From positions 124,001 to 188,000 of the forward strand of contig NZ_JANIBM010000006.1 of assembly GCF_024505045.1 (NCBI RefSeq): a stretch of 64,000 nucleotides of DNA, read 5' to 3'. Below the pieces are notes generated by a model, which made no database searches, was not told where the DNA came from, and saw only the letters and a list, made by a program, of their open reading frames with translations. This document shows positions 34,104 through 43,195 of the stretch, piece after piece (positions within the stretch are counted from its first letter, which is position 1; each line of letters begins with the position of its first letter). The position numbers and the translations under genes were made by a program. Origin of the DNA: Methylomonas aurea. GTDB taxonomy: Bacteria; Pseudomonadota; Gammaproteobacteria; Methylococcales; Methylomonadaceae.

Positions 34104-35165
34104 ATGATGCCCGATGACTATCCTGTAAATTTGGCTTGTGTCGATCTCTTCTGTGGAGCAGGCGGACTCACGCACGGTTTCACCTTGGAGGGAATTCCCG
34201 TCGTAGCAGGGATCGACCTAGACCCCGCTTGCCGTTTTCCCTACGAGACTAACAACACGGCCAAGTTTTTGGAGCGCGACATCAGCCAAGTCACGGCCAA
34301 TGAGATCAATCAACTGTTTGGGAATTCAGAACTGAAAATCCTCGCGGGTTGCGCGCCTTGCCAACCGTTTTCCACCTATGCTCAGCGTTACGAGTCAGAC
34401 GGTATCGACGGCAAGTGGGGGTTGCTCTATCAATTCGGACGCTTGGTCCGAGAGTCTCACCCTGATGTCATCACCATGGAAAACGTTCCGACAGTCGTCA
34501 GACATCAGGTTTTCCATGATTTCGTGGCGGAATTGAAGGATCTGGGGTATCACGTCTGGTATGACGTCATAGATAGTTCGCTATATGGCGTCCCGCAGTC
34601 TCGTCGACGTATGGTTCTTTTGGCATCCAAATTCGGCGAAATCCGAATGATCGAACCGACACATCCAAAACCCAAAACCGTCGAGCAGGTAATTGGCGGC
34701 TTGCCCCCCATTGAGGCGGGTCAAGCTCATCGAGACGATAAACTGCACATTGCTTCCACACTCACGGAAAAAAACCTACGACGCATTCGAATCTCCAAAC
34801 CGGGCGGCACATGGCGCGACTGGCCTGAACACCTGAGAGCAGACTGTCACAAATCCAAGACAGGCAAGACCTATCCCAGTGTCTATGGTCGCATGGAATG
34901 GAACAAACCCGCTCCGACGATGACCACTCAATGTTATGGTTTCGGTAACGGGCGTTTCGGTCATCCAGAACAAGATCGTGCGATTTCCTTACGAGAAGCT
35001 GCAATCCTACAGAGTTTCCCCGAGAACTATTCCTTCTTGCCCGAAGGTGCCAAAGTCAGCTTCAAGGCTCTGGGACGTATGATCGGTAATGCCGTCCCCG
35101 TCGAACTTGGTCGTGCGATAGCAAAGAGCATCACCCATCATTTGTCGACCGCACTACCCAACTGA
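34104..35165 (+). CDS. C5-cytosine DNA methyltransferase of the DISARM locus
   Basis: A 353-residue enzyme with the ordered C5 motifs: motif I DLFCGAGGLTHGF, the catalytic cysteine in GCAPCQPFS, motif VI ENVPTVV, motif VIII QSRRRMVLL, and motif X near GNAVPVELGRAI. It should methylate a short cytosine-containing target; the recognition region lies at about residues 230-290. In class 2 DISARM a C5 methyltransferase (DrmMII) marks host DNA, but here it opens a locus that also encodes the class 1 adenine enzyme. Vsr follows 9 bases later. Confidence 0.9.
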   Translation: MMPDDYPVNLACVDLFCGAGGLTHGFTLEGIPVVAGIDLDPACRFPYETNNTAKFLERDISQVTANEINQLFGNSELKILAGCAPCQPFSTYAQRYESDGIDGKWGLLYQFGRLVRESHPDVITMENVPTVVRHQVFHDFVAELKDLGYHVWYDVIDSSLYGVPQSRRRMVLLASKFGEIRMIEPTHPKPKTVEQVIGGLPPIEAGQAHRDDKLHIASTLTEKNLRRIRISKPGGTWRDWPEHLRADCHKSKTGKTYPSVYGRMEWNKPAPTMTTQCYGFGNGRFGHPEQDRAISLREAAILQSFPENYSFLPEGAKVSFKALGRMIGNAVPVELGRAIAKSITHHLSTALPN

Positions 35166-35174
35166 CTGATTTGG

Positions 35175-35678
35175 ATGGCATCCATGGGACGAATCCAATC
35201 TTCGTCACCAGAAGCCAGCATTCGGATGACGAAGGTCCGCCAGACGGGCACAAAAGCCGAAATGGCTTTGCGAAAAGCTTTGCATCGGTTGGGATTGAGA
35301 TATCGAGTCAATTACCAAGTGTTGAAAAGGCCGCGTCGGGTCGCTGATTTGGCTTTTGCCAAGCTCAAAATTGCGGTGTTCGTCGATGGTTGTTTCTGGC
35401 ATGGTTGTCCGGAACACGCGAGCTGGCCCAAGAGCAATTCGGAGTTTTGGCTGCAGAAGATCGAAGCCAACCGGGCTCGAGATGCCGATACCGATGTCAA
35501 GTTGAAAGAGATTGGCTGGACCGTGATTCGTATATGGGAACACGAATGCCCGGAAATGGCAGCCAATGCCATCAAAACGATCATAGATACCAAAAGGAAC
35601 GAGGCTAAAACCAGTCTCGTCCAAAATTACAATAGTGAAGACGACACAGATGGAACTAATAAACGAAGCTGTCGATGA
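35175..35678 (+). CDS. vsr: Vsr-family very-short-patch-repair endonuclease
   Basis: A 167-residue nuclease with the Vsr signature: MTKVRQTGTKAEMALRKALH, then VFVDGCFWHGCPEH with the zinc and active-site Asp/His/Cys residues, and FWLQKIEANRARDADTD. It nicks at T:G mismatches that arise when 5-methylcytosine deaminates, which suits the adjacent C5 methyltransferase. The start is either 35175 or 35184 (the latter is better spaced from GGATGG). Its last 29 bases overlap drmD. Confidence 0.85.
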   Translation: MASMGRIQSSSPEASIRMTKVRQTGTKAEMALRKALHRLGLRYRVNYQVLKRPRRVADLAFAKLKIAVFVDGCFWHGCPEHASWPKSNSEFWLQKIEANRARDADTDVKLKEIGWTVIRIWEHECPEMAANAIKTIIDTKRNEAKTSLVQNYNSEDDTDGTNKRSCR

Positions 35679-38600
35679 AAATTCTAAAATCTATGCCACG
35701 CCACCCGAACCAGGCCAGCTGGTGGAAGTCAGGCGCCGCCAATGGGTCGTAGCGGACGTAGTATCGTCCCAGTTGGCCAGCCACCACGCTCGACAAAATC
35801 TGGTGACCCTGTCGTCGATCGACGAAGACGGCCTCGGCGAAGAGCTGGAAGTCATCTGGGAAATCGAACCCGGTGCTCACACTATAGAACGCGCCGGGCT
35901 GCCTTCGATTTCCGGCCAGGACGATCCCGACACCTTGGAAGCCTTTCTCGACGCGGTACGTTGGGGCGCTGCCACCAATGCCGATCGCGGCTTCCTTCAA
36001 GCCCCTTTCCGTAGCGGCGTCAGCATCGAAGACTTCCAACTCGATCCCTTGGTCAGGGCCATCGACATGGCCCGCGTCAATCTATTGATCGCCGACGACG
36101 TGGGTTTGGGTAAGACCATCGAGGCGGGCTTGGTCATTCAGGAGATGTTGCTCCGACATCGGGCGCGCTCGGTATTGATCGTCTGTCCGGCCTCGTTACA
36201 GGAAAAGTGGCGAGTCGAGATGCTGGAAAAATTCGGTCTCGAACTCCAAATCGTCGATACCGCCTACATCAAACAATTGCGCCGCGAGCGCGGCATCCAC
36301 GCCAATCCGTGGACTTCACATCCCCGACTGATCACCTCCATGGACTGGGCGAAATCGGGCGAGGGTCTACGCCTGATGCGAGACGTCCTGCCCCCGCACA
36401 TCGAGTTCCCGCGTAAATTCGACATCTTGGTGGTCGACGAAGCTCATAACGTCGCACCCTCGGCCGGGGCGCATTATGCCCTGGAAAGCCAACGTACTCG
36501 GTTCATCCGCGCCATCGGTCCGCATTTTCAACATCGATTGTTCCTGACGGCGACGCCTCACAACGGCTATACGGAATCGTTCACCTCCTTGCTCGAATTG
36601 CTCGATGATCAGCGCTTTGCGCGCAACATCCTGCCGGATGAAAAACGGCTTTCGCAAGTCATGATTCGGCGGCTGAAGAGCGATTTGGTCGATGCCGATG
36701 GCAATCCCCTCTATCCCAAACGGGTCTTGCAGCCCTTATTGGTGGGCTATACGGACGAAGAAAGGGCCATTCACAAGAAACTCGACGACTATTGCGCCAG
36801 CCGCGAACAATATGCCGCTGGAGAAGGCGATGCCTTTGGGACGGCCTTTACCAACCGCTTGTTGAAGAAACGTCTGTTCTCGTCGCCCGCTGCTTTTGCG
36901 TCGACCCTGGAAAAACACATCGCCAGCCTTTCCGGTGCGGGTAATCGGCAAAGGCGAGACACGATGGCCGAACGCATTTTGTACAAAGCCATACTCAAAG
37001 TCGAAGAAGACTATGCCAACGACGAAGAGTATGAAACTGCCCAAGCCGAAGCCGTCGAAGAGGCTTCTCGGCGCGCCCCCGAACTCACCCCGGAACAACG
37101 TCGGTCATTGGATGAACTCAGGACTTGGGCGCAGCGTGCCAAGAATCAAGCCGATTCCAAAGCCAAGGCCGTTCTGGCCTGGTGCCAAGAACATCTGAAA
37201 ACGAACGGTGATTGGAACGACAACCGCGTCATCCTGTTCACCGAATACCGCACCACCCACCAATGGTTGCATGAAATCCTGGCCAGTCACGGTTTCGGCG
37301 GCGAGCGACTCGAAATCCTTCACGGCGGCATGGACCACGACGAACGGGAACGCATCAAGGCCGCCTTCCAAACCTCGCCGCGCGATTCCGCCGTACGGAT
37401 ATTACTTGCCACCGACGCCGCATCCGAAGGTATCGACCTCCAGAATCACTGTCATTGCCTGATCCACCTGGAGATTCCTTACAACCCCAACGTCATGGAG
37501 CAACGCAACGGCCGTATCGATCGTCACGGGCAACGACACAAGGAAGTGTCGATCTGGCACCCCGTCGATGGCGGCAATGGCGAGGACAAGGTCGGTGGTC
37601 ACGCCGAGGACATCATTCGGGCACTACGCAAACTCGAATCGATGCGCGCCGACATGGGCAGCGTCAATCCAGTCATCGCGCCGCAAATGGCCGGCTTGAT
37701 CGAGGGTTCCGCCGAGGAACTCGACACACGGATGGCGGAAGCGAAGATAGCCAGCGCCCGCAAGTTCGTGAAGGCCGAACGACAACTCGAGGAACGCATC
37801 GCCAAGTTACACGAAAGGCTCCTGGAAACGCGTCACGACTTCCATCTCACACCTCGGCACATCGAAATGGCGGTCAAAACCGGACTGAAGCTCGCCGGCA
37901 AGCCGCCGCTAGAACCCATCGACTTGGATTCCGCGCCGCTAGGCACGGTCTTCAAAATGCCCGCACTGGCGGGTACCTGGGCGCGATGCCTCGAAGGTCT
38001 GCGGCATCCGCATACCCAGGTCACCCGACCCATCACCTTCGATCACGAGGTCGCCAATGGCCGGGACGACGTGGTACTGATCCACCTCAATCACCGCCTG
38101 GTTCAGATGTGTCTGCGCCTGTTGCGGGCGGAAATCTGGGCTCAAGACGACGTCAAAAAACTCCACCGTGTCACGGTCCGTAGCGTGAGCGAACCCGAAT
38201 TCACTGAAATCGCTGTCGTAGTGATTTCCCGGCTGGTGATCACCGGCGGCAATCATCACCGCTTACACGAGGAATTGACCTATGCGGGCGGTTATCTGCG
38301 TGAGCAGGGCTATAAACGTGAAGAGGGGGTGAAGCGGATCGAAGCCTGGTTGGAGCAGACTCAGCAATCCATGGTGAATGAAGCGGTTTTGGAATTGCTA
38401 CGCTCGCGTTTCGAGCGTAGCGAAAATGCACTGTTGCAAACCATCGATGCCCGTTCCAAGGATAGGCTCAAGCACTTGATCAACACCCTGAATACCAGAA
38501 AAGACCGAGAGATCGACGACATCACCAACGTCCTATCCGAACTCGAAAAGGCCATTCAAGCCGAATTGCACAAAGACGAACAGCCTCAACAATTCGACCT

Positions 38601-38796
38601 ATTCAGCGATGACGAGAAAACCCAGCTCAAACGCGATCTCGGCGCGTTACGCGCGCGTCTGGATGGCATTCCCCAGGAACGCCAGCGTGAAATCCAAGCC
38701 ATCGAGGCCCGCTATGCCGATTTCACCGACCGAACCTTCCCGGTCGCGGTCGTCTTCCTGGTCCCAGCCGCCATGAGCGTTGAAGGACGAGCATGA
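35650..38796 (+). CDS. drmD: DrmD: SNF2-type helicase of DISARM
   Basis: About 1,048 residues from the ATG at 35650; a GTG at 35635 is an alternative. The SNF2/SWI2 motor has Walker A LIADDVGLGKTIEAG, DEAH in LVVDEAHNVAP, motif III LFLTATPHNG, and helicase C motifs (ATDAASEGIDLQ, EQRNGRIDRHGQ). A charged helical C-terminal third follows. DrmD defines class 1 DISARM and acts as an auxiliary translocase. It overlaps drmMI by four bases (ATGA). Codon use matches the rest of the operon. Confidence 0.9.
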   Translation: MELINEAVDENSKIYATPPEPGQLVEVRRRQWVVADVVSSQLASHHARQNLVTLSSIDEDGLGEELEVIWEIEPGAHTIERAGLPSISGQDDPDTLEAFLDAVRWGAATNADRGFLQAPFRSGVSIEDFQLDPLVRAIDMARVNLLIADDVGLGKTIEAGLVIQEMLLRHRARSVLIVCPASLQEKWRVEMLEKFGLELQIVDTAYIKQLRRERGIHANPWTSHPRLITSMDWAKSGEGLRLMRDVLPPHIEFPRKFDILVVDEAHNVAPSAGAHYALESQRTRFIRAIGPHFQHRLFLTATPHNGYTESFTSLLELLDDQRFARNILPDEKRLSQVMIRRLKSDLVDADGNPLYPKRVLQPLLVGYTDEERAIHKKLDDYCASREQYAAGEGDAFGTAFTNRLLKKRLFSSPAAFASTLEKHIASLSGAGNRQRRDTMAERILYKAILKVEEDYANDEEYETAQAEAVEEASRRAPELTPEQRRSLDELRTWAQRAKNQADSKAKAVLAWCQEHLKTNGDWNDNRVILFTEYRTTHQWLHEILASHGFGGERLEILHGGMDHDERERIKAAFQTSPRDSAVRILLATDAASEGIDLQNHCHCLIHLEIPYNPNVMEQRNGRIDRHGQRHKEVSIWHPVDGGNGEDKVGGHAEDIIRALRKLESMRADMGSVNPVIAPQMAGLIEGSAEELDTRMAEAKIASARKFVKAERQLEERIAKLHERLLETRHDFHLTPRHIEMAVKTGLKLAGKPPLEPIDLDSAPLGTVFKMPALAGTWARCLEGLRHPHTQVTRPITFDHEVANGRDDVVLIHLNHRLVQMCLRLLRAEIWAQDDVKKLHRVTVRSVSEPEFTEIAVVVISRLVITGGNHHRLHEELTYAGGYLREQGYKREEGVKRIEAWLEQTQQSMVNEAVLELLRSRFERSENALLQTIDARSKDRLKHLINTLNTRKDREIDDITNVLSELEKAIQAELHKDEQPQQFDLFSDDEKTQLKRDLGALRARLDGIPQERQREIQAIEARYADFTDRTFPVAVVFLVPAAMSVEGRA

Positions 38797-41700
38797 GCTT
38801 CAACGATACCAATACCGAATGGTTGTCACTGATCGAAATCTCCGGTCCCTTCCTGGCGGTGCCGGTACTGAAAGAGGTATTCCCGCAGGGCCTCGAACAA
38901 CTGGATGCCAACAAACGCAAACGCCTACGCCAAGCCTATGAGGAATGGCGTGACGGCCTGGAAAACGACGACCCGCATTTTCCGGAATTACATCAGGCCT
39001 GGATAGACGAAGTGTTGGCCCGTGGTTTGGAATTGGACGAAGACGGACGCGGCGATGTCTTGAAGCGTAGCTCGGCCATTCCCGATGAACTCATCGTCGA
39101 TTTACCCGAATACGGAATGAAACTGGTGCCCGATGCCGCCGTGATCGACGAACAGAGCGGCAATGCTCTGATGTTGGTCCAAACCTTCCCGGTCCACACC
39201 GATCTGGAAGCCACCAGTAAGCGTGATGGTTGGGCCACCAGCCCGGCGGAAAGGATGGTGAACCTCTGCCGCAAAACCGGATGCCGCTTGGGATTGCTCA
39301 CCAATGGTGAACGCTGGATGCTGGTCGATGCACCGGTCGGCGCCGTCACCACCTTTGCCAGTTGGTATGCCCGTTTGTGGGGGCAAGAACCGGTCACGCT
39401 GCAAGCCTTCGTGCATCTGCTCGGTATCCGCCGTTTCTTCGTCGACGAGTCGGAACGACTGCCGGCGTTGTTCGATCGCTCGCTGAAACACCAAGACGAA
39501 GTCACCGAAGCCCTCGGCGAACAGGTCCGTCGAGCCGTGGAAGTCTTGATCCAGGCCTTGGACAAAGCCGACCTGGACCGAGATCGAACCCTGTTGGCCA
39601 ACGTTTCGACCGCCGAAATCTACGAAGCCGCACTGACGGTGATGATGCGCTTGGTGTTCCTGCTATCGGCCGAAGAACGCGGTTTGTTGCTGTTGGGTGA
39701 CGAACGCTACGAAGCCCACTACGCCTTGTCCACGTTGCGGATGCAGTTGCGTTCAGACAGCGCGGAAATCCTGGAAAGACGCTGGGATGCCTGGTCGCGA
39801 TTGCTGGCATTGTTCCGCGCTGTCTACGGCGGCATCGAACACGAGAATCTGCGCATGCCGGCCTTGGGTGGCTCGTTGTTCGATCCCGACCGTTTTCCGT
39901 TCCTGGAAGGACGGGACAAACACAGCCAATGGCGCACCGATCCCGCCAAACCATTGCCCATCGACAATCGCACCGTCTTGTTGCTGTTGGACGCGATCCA
40001 GCAATTCCAAGGTCGCACCTTGTCCTATCGGGCACTGGACGTGGAACAGATCGGTTACGTCTACGAAGGCTTGCTGGAACGCACCGTCAAACGCGCCAAG
40101 GACGTCACTCTGGAATTGCGTGCTACCAGCACTGCCAAAGTACCTTGGGTGACCCTGACCGAACTGGATATTGCGCGAAAAGCCGACGATGAAAAACTGG
40201 CCGACTTACTCCGCGAACGTTCCGGCAGTTCGGCCAGCCGTATCCGTAACGACCTGGCAAAGGCCGTCGACGACGTGTTGGCCGACAAACTTTTGACCGC
40301 ATGTCACGCAGACGTGGCGTTGCGCGATCGCGTCAAACCCTACGCAAATCTGCTGCGTGTCGATCCCTGGGGTTACCCGTTGGTCTATCCCACCGGCTCA
40401 TTCATGGTCACCACCGGTTCCGACCGGCGTGAGACCGGAACCCATTACACCCCCAAATCCCTGACCGAAGCCATCGTCACCGAGACTCTTACGCCTGTGG
40501 CCTATGTCGGCCCGGCGGAAGGCAAACCACGCGAAGTATGGCAACTCAAATCGGCCGCCGAACTGCTGGATCTCAAGATTTGCGACCCGGCCATGGGTTC
40601 AGGTGCGTTCTTGGTGCAAGTCTGCCGCTGGTTGGCGGAACGCTTGGTAGAGGCCTGGAGCCAAGCGGAATCGGCAGGCAAATACGTCACGGTCGACGGC
40701 GAGGTTCGCGACGCGGTTACCGACGAGGAATCCTTGCCGAGAGACGACGAAGAACGCATCGTCATCGCCCGCCGCCTGATCGCCGAGCGCTGCTTGTACG
40801 GTGTGGACTTGAATCCATTGGCGGTGGAACTCGCCAAACTGTCGATCTGGTTGGTGACGCTTGCAAAAGGACGGCCGTTCGGCTTTCTCGATCACAATCT
40901 GCGATGTGGTGACAGTCTGCTGGGCATCCATCGTCTGGATCAACTCACCGAACTGAGTATGACGCCGGGTCAAAAGAACACGCAGATGCGCATCTTCGGC
41001 CGAAACATCGAACAGGCCGTGGCCGAGGCCATCGAACTGCGCAAACGTTTACGCCAAATGCCGATTCGGGACATTCATGACGTGGAAGCGATGGCCAGGC
41101 TAGATACCGAAGCCAAAGCCAAACTCGAAGCACCGGAACGGATTGCGGATGCATTCGTCGGTGAAGTGTTTAGGACGGGCGGGAATCAAAATGCTCTCGA
41201 TGCGGCGTTGATGACCTTGTCCATCGAGGCAGAGCAGTATTTGCAAGGAAATACAGATGCCAAAAATCAGTTGAGACGACGAGCGAACTTCGGCTTATCG
41301 ATCGATCTACCCGATGATAAAAATTCACGCCAACCGTTCCATTGGCCATTGGAATTTCCGGAGGTCTTTAAGCACGAGCGCGGTGGCTTCGACGGCATCG
41401 TCGGCAATCCACCCTTTCTAGGCGGGCAGCGCATCACCGGCGTCGCGGGCACTGCTTTCCGCGATTGGCTGGTTGATCATATCGCAGAGGGGAGGCGTGG
41501 CTCGGCGGACCTAGTTGCCTATTTCTTTCTGCGGAGTTGGAGTCTGCTGCGCGATAGTGGTGGTTTCGGACTGCTAGCAGTCAACACCATCGCGGAAGGT
41601 GACACGCGGCAGGTCGGGCTGGAGGCCATGGTCGGCGCGGGCGTCGTAATCTATGCGGCTTACCCGAACGAAGCCTGGCCCGGTAAGGCAGCAGTCGTCA

Positions 41701-43157
41701 CCAGTCGCGTGCATGTTCATAAGGGAGATTGGCGCGGCGGACGTTCGCTGCTCGGGCGACCGGCTCCCTTCATTTCGGCTTTTCTGTCCGATCAAGAGGA
41801 ATGGAGTCCGATGCGTCTAAAAGCCAACGAGGGTATTGCGTATCAGGGCTCGATCGTGCTTGGCATGGGCTTCGTGCTCCTACCCGATCAGGCTCGCAGG
41901 ATGCTGGATGCCGATCCGAGGAACGGCGAAGTGATCTTTCCCTACATCAACGGCGATGATCTCAATTCAGACCCTGAGCAGAAGCCGAGCCGCTGGGTGA
42001 TCAACTTCTGGGATTGGCCGGAAGCGAAGGCGAGAACGTACAAGCTACCTTACGAGTGGTTGGAGGTGAACGTGAAAGCGGAGCGCCTTGCCAATAAGGA
42101 TAAGGGAGCACGCGAAAAGTGGTGGTTGTTTCTCCGGGCAAGATCTGAGCTTTATCATGCCATCGGTCGTGGTCGCGATTTCGAACGTCACCCGGTGGGC
42201 TGGTCTTCAGAAACTTGCCAGATGGAAAGTGTGTTCTGCCTGTCGCGAGTCACAAAGTTCATCGCTCCTGCAGTCACGCCTTCAAACTATGTGTGGTCTG
42301 ACAGCATGGTTGTTTTCTGTTCCGATTCATTTGCACTTCTGGGGCTTTTGTTTAGCCAGTTTCACGAGGTGTGGGTTCGTAAGAATGCTTCTCGTCTAGA
42401 AAGCCGACTGAGATATACTCCGAGTGATGCTCTTGAGACGTTACCGCTCCCACTCGTATTTCCTGACGATCTGGGTACCATTGCCAGACGATTTTTGGAT
42501 AGTCGAGCCGCAGTTTCCAGAGATTTTGGAATTGGTTTGACGGATGTCTACAACCGCATCCATAACGACACCGATCGCGATCCTCGCATTGAAGCGCTGC
42601 GTGAGTTGCAACGCGAAATAGACACCACCGTCATGAGTGCCTACGGTTGGGATGACCTTGACCTCGGTCACGGTTTCCACGAAGTGCCATATTTGCCGGA
42701 GAACGACCGCGTCCGCTTCACCATTTCGGAGCCTGCACGTGTCGAAGTCTTACGGCGACTGTCGGAATTGAACCGTCAGCGTTACGAAGCAGAAGTCGCT
42801 GCCGGGTTACATGGAAAATCTAATACCAAGATCAAGTCGACTCCTAAATCAAAGAGCAAACCTTCATCGGTGCAGCAATCTATTCAAACCAGTTTGTTTG
42901 ATACGCCTGTTCCATCGCCTGAGCCTTCAGCTTCATCTCAAAGTTCCAAGCGCGGTAATTCTTGGGGTTCGAACGCATCCGATCAAATCCTCGCCTGGCT
43001 CGAAGCTCACAAAGGTTGGTTCACGAAATCAGCCATTTTGAATGGTTGTGGTGCCGACCCGGGTTGTTGGAGTGACGCACTAAATGAATTGATCAGCGAT
43101 GAATTCGTGGAAACTCAAGGTGACGAATCATGCATGAAATTCAGAGCCAAACCATAA
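38793..43157 (+). CDS. drmMI: DrmMI: N6-adenine DNA methyltransferase of DISARM
   Basis: A 1,454-residue PglX-like methyltransferase. Motif I is CDPAMGSGAFLVQ near residue 600 and motif IV is GNPPFLGGQRI near residue 872, so it methylates adenine amino groups. About 570 residues precede the catalytic core. A target-recognition region lies at about 950-1,270. A lysine/serine-rich linker (KSNTKIKSTPKSKSKP) leads to a C-terminal winged-helix-like segment. The enzyme marks host DNA as self in class 1 DISARM. AAGGAC lies before the ATG. Confidence 0.9.
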   Translation: MSFNDTNTEWLSLIEISGPFLAVPVLKEVFPQGLEQLDANKRKRLRQAYEEWRDGLENDDPHFPELHQAWIDEVLARGLELDEDGRGDVLKRSSAIPDELIVDLPEYGMKLVPDAAVIDEQSGNALMLVQTFPVHTDLEATSKRDGWATSPAERMVNLCRKTGCRLGLLTNGERWMLVDAPVGAVTTFASWYARLWGQEPVTLQAFVHLLGIRRFFVDESERLPALFDRSLKHQDEVTEALGEQVRRAVEVLIQALDKADLDRDRTLLANVSTAEIYEAALTVMMRLVFLLSAEERGLLLLGDERYEAHYALSTLRMQLRSDSAEILERRWDAWSRLLALFRAVYGGIEHENLRMPALGGSLFDPDRFPFLEGRDKHSQWRTDPAKPLPIDNRTVLLLLDAIQQFQGRTLSYRALDVEQIGYVYEGLLERTVKRAKDVTLELRATSTAKVPWVTLTELDIARKADDEKLADLLRERSGSSASRIRNDLAKAVDDVLADKLLTACHADVALRDRVKPYANLLRVDPWGYPLVYPTGSFMVTTGSDRRETGTHYTPKSLTEAIVTETLTPVAYVGPAEGKPREVWQLKSAAELLDLKICDPAMGSGAFLVQVCRWLAERLVEAWSQAESAGKYVTVDGEVRDAVTDEESLPRDDEERIVIARRLIAERCLYGVDLNPLAVELAKLSIWLVTLAKGRPFGFLDHNLRCGDSLLGIHRLDQLTELSMTPGQKNTQMRIFGRNIEQAVAEAIELRKRLRQMPIRDIHDVEAMARLDTEAKAKLEAPERIADAFVGEVFRTGGNQNALDAALMTLSIEAEQYLQGNTDAKNQLRRRANFGLSIDLPDDKNSRQPFHWPLEFPEVFKHERGGFDGIVGNPPFLGGQRITGVAGTAFRDWLVDHIAEGRRGSADLVAYFFLRSWSLLRDSGGFGLLAVNTIAEGDTRQVGLEAMVGAGVVIYAAYPNEAWPGKAAVVTSRVHVHKGDWRGGRSLLGRPAPFISAFLSDQEEWSPMRLKANEGIAYQGSIVLGMGFVLLPDQARRMLDADPRNGEVIFPYINGDDLNSDPEQKPSRWVINFWDWPEAKARTYKLPYEWLEVNVKAERLANKDKGAREKWWLFLRARSELYHAIGRGRDFERHPVGWSSETCQMESVFCLSRVTKFIAPAVTPSNYVWSDSMVVFCSDSFALLGLLFSQFHEVWVRKNASRLESRLRYTPSDALETLPLPLVFPDDLGTIARRFLDSRAAVSRDFGIGLTDVYNRIHNDTDRDPRIEALRELQREIDTTVMSAYGWDDLDLGHGFHEVPYLPENDRVRFTISEPARVEVLRRLSELNRQRYEAEVAAGLHGKSNTKIKSTPKSKSKPSSVQQSIQTSLFDTPVPSPEPSASSQSSKRGNSWGSNASDQILAWLEAHKGWFTKSAILNGCGADPGCWSDALNELISDEFVETQGDESCMKFRAKP

Positions 43158-43195
43158 ATGATTGAAACGGCAGGAATTCAGAAAAAGGATAAAAA

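Noticed and set aside
38793-43157. BREX system based on the PglX-like methyltransferase
   Set aside because: No pglZ, brxC or brxL is present, whereas drmA, drmB, drmC and drmD are all here.
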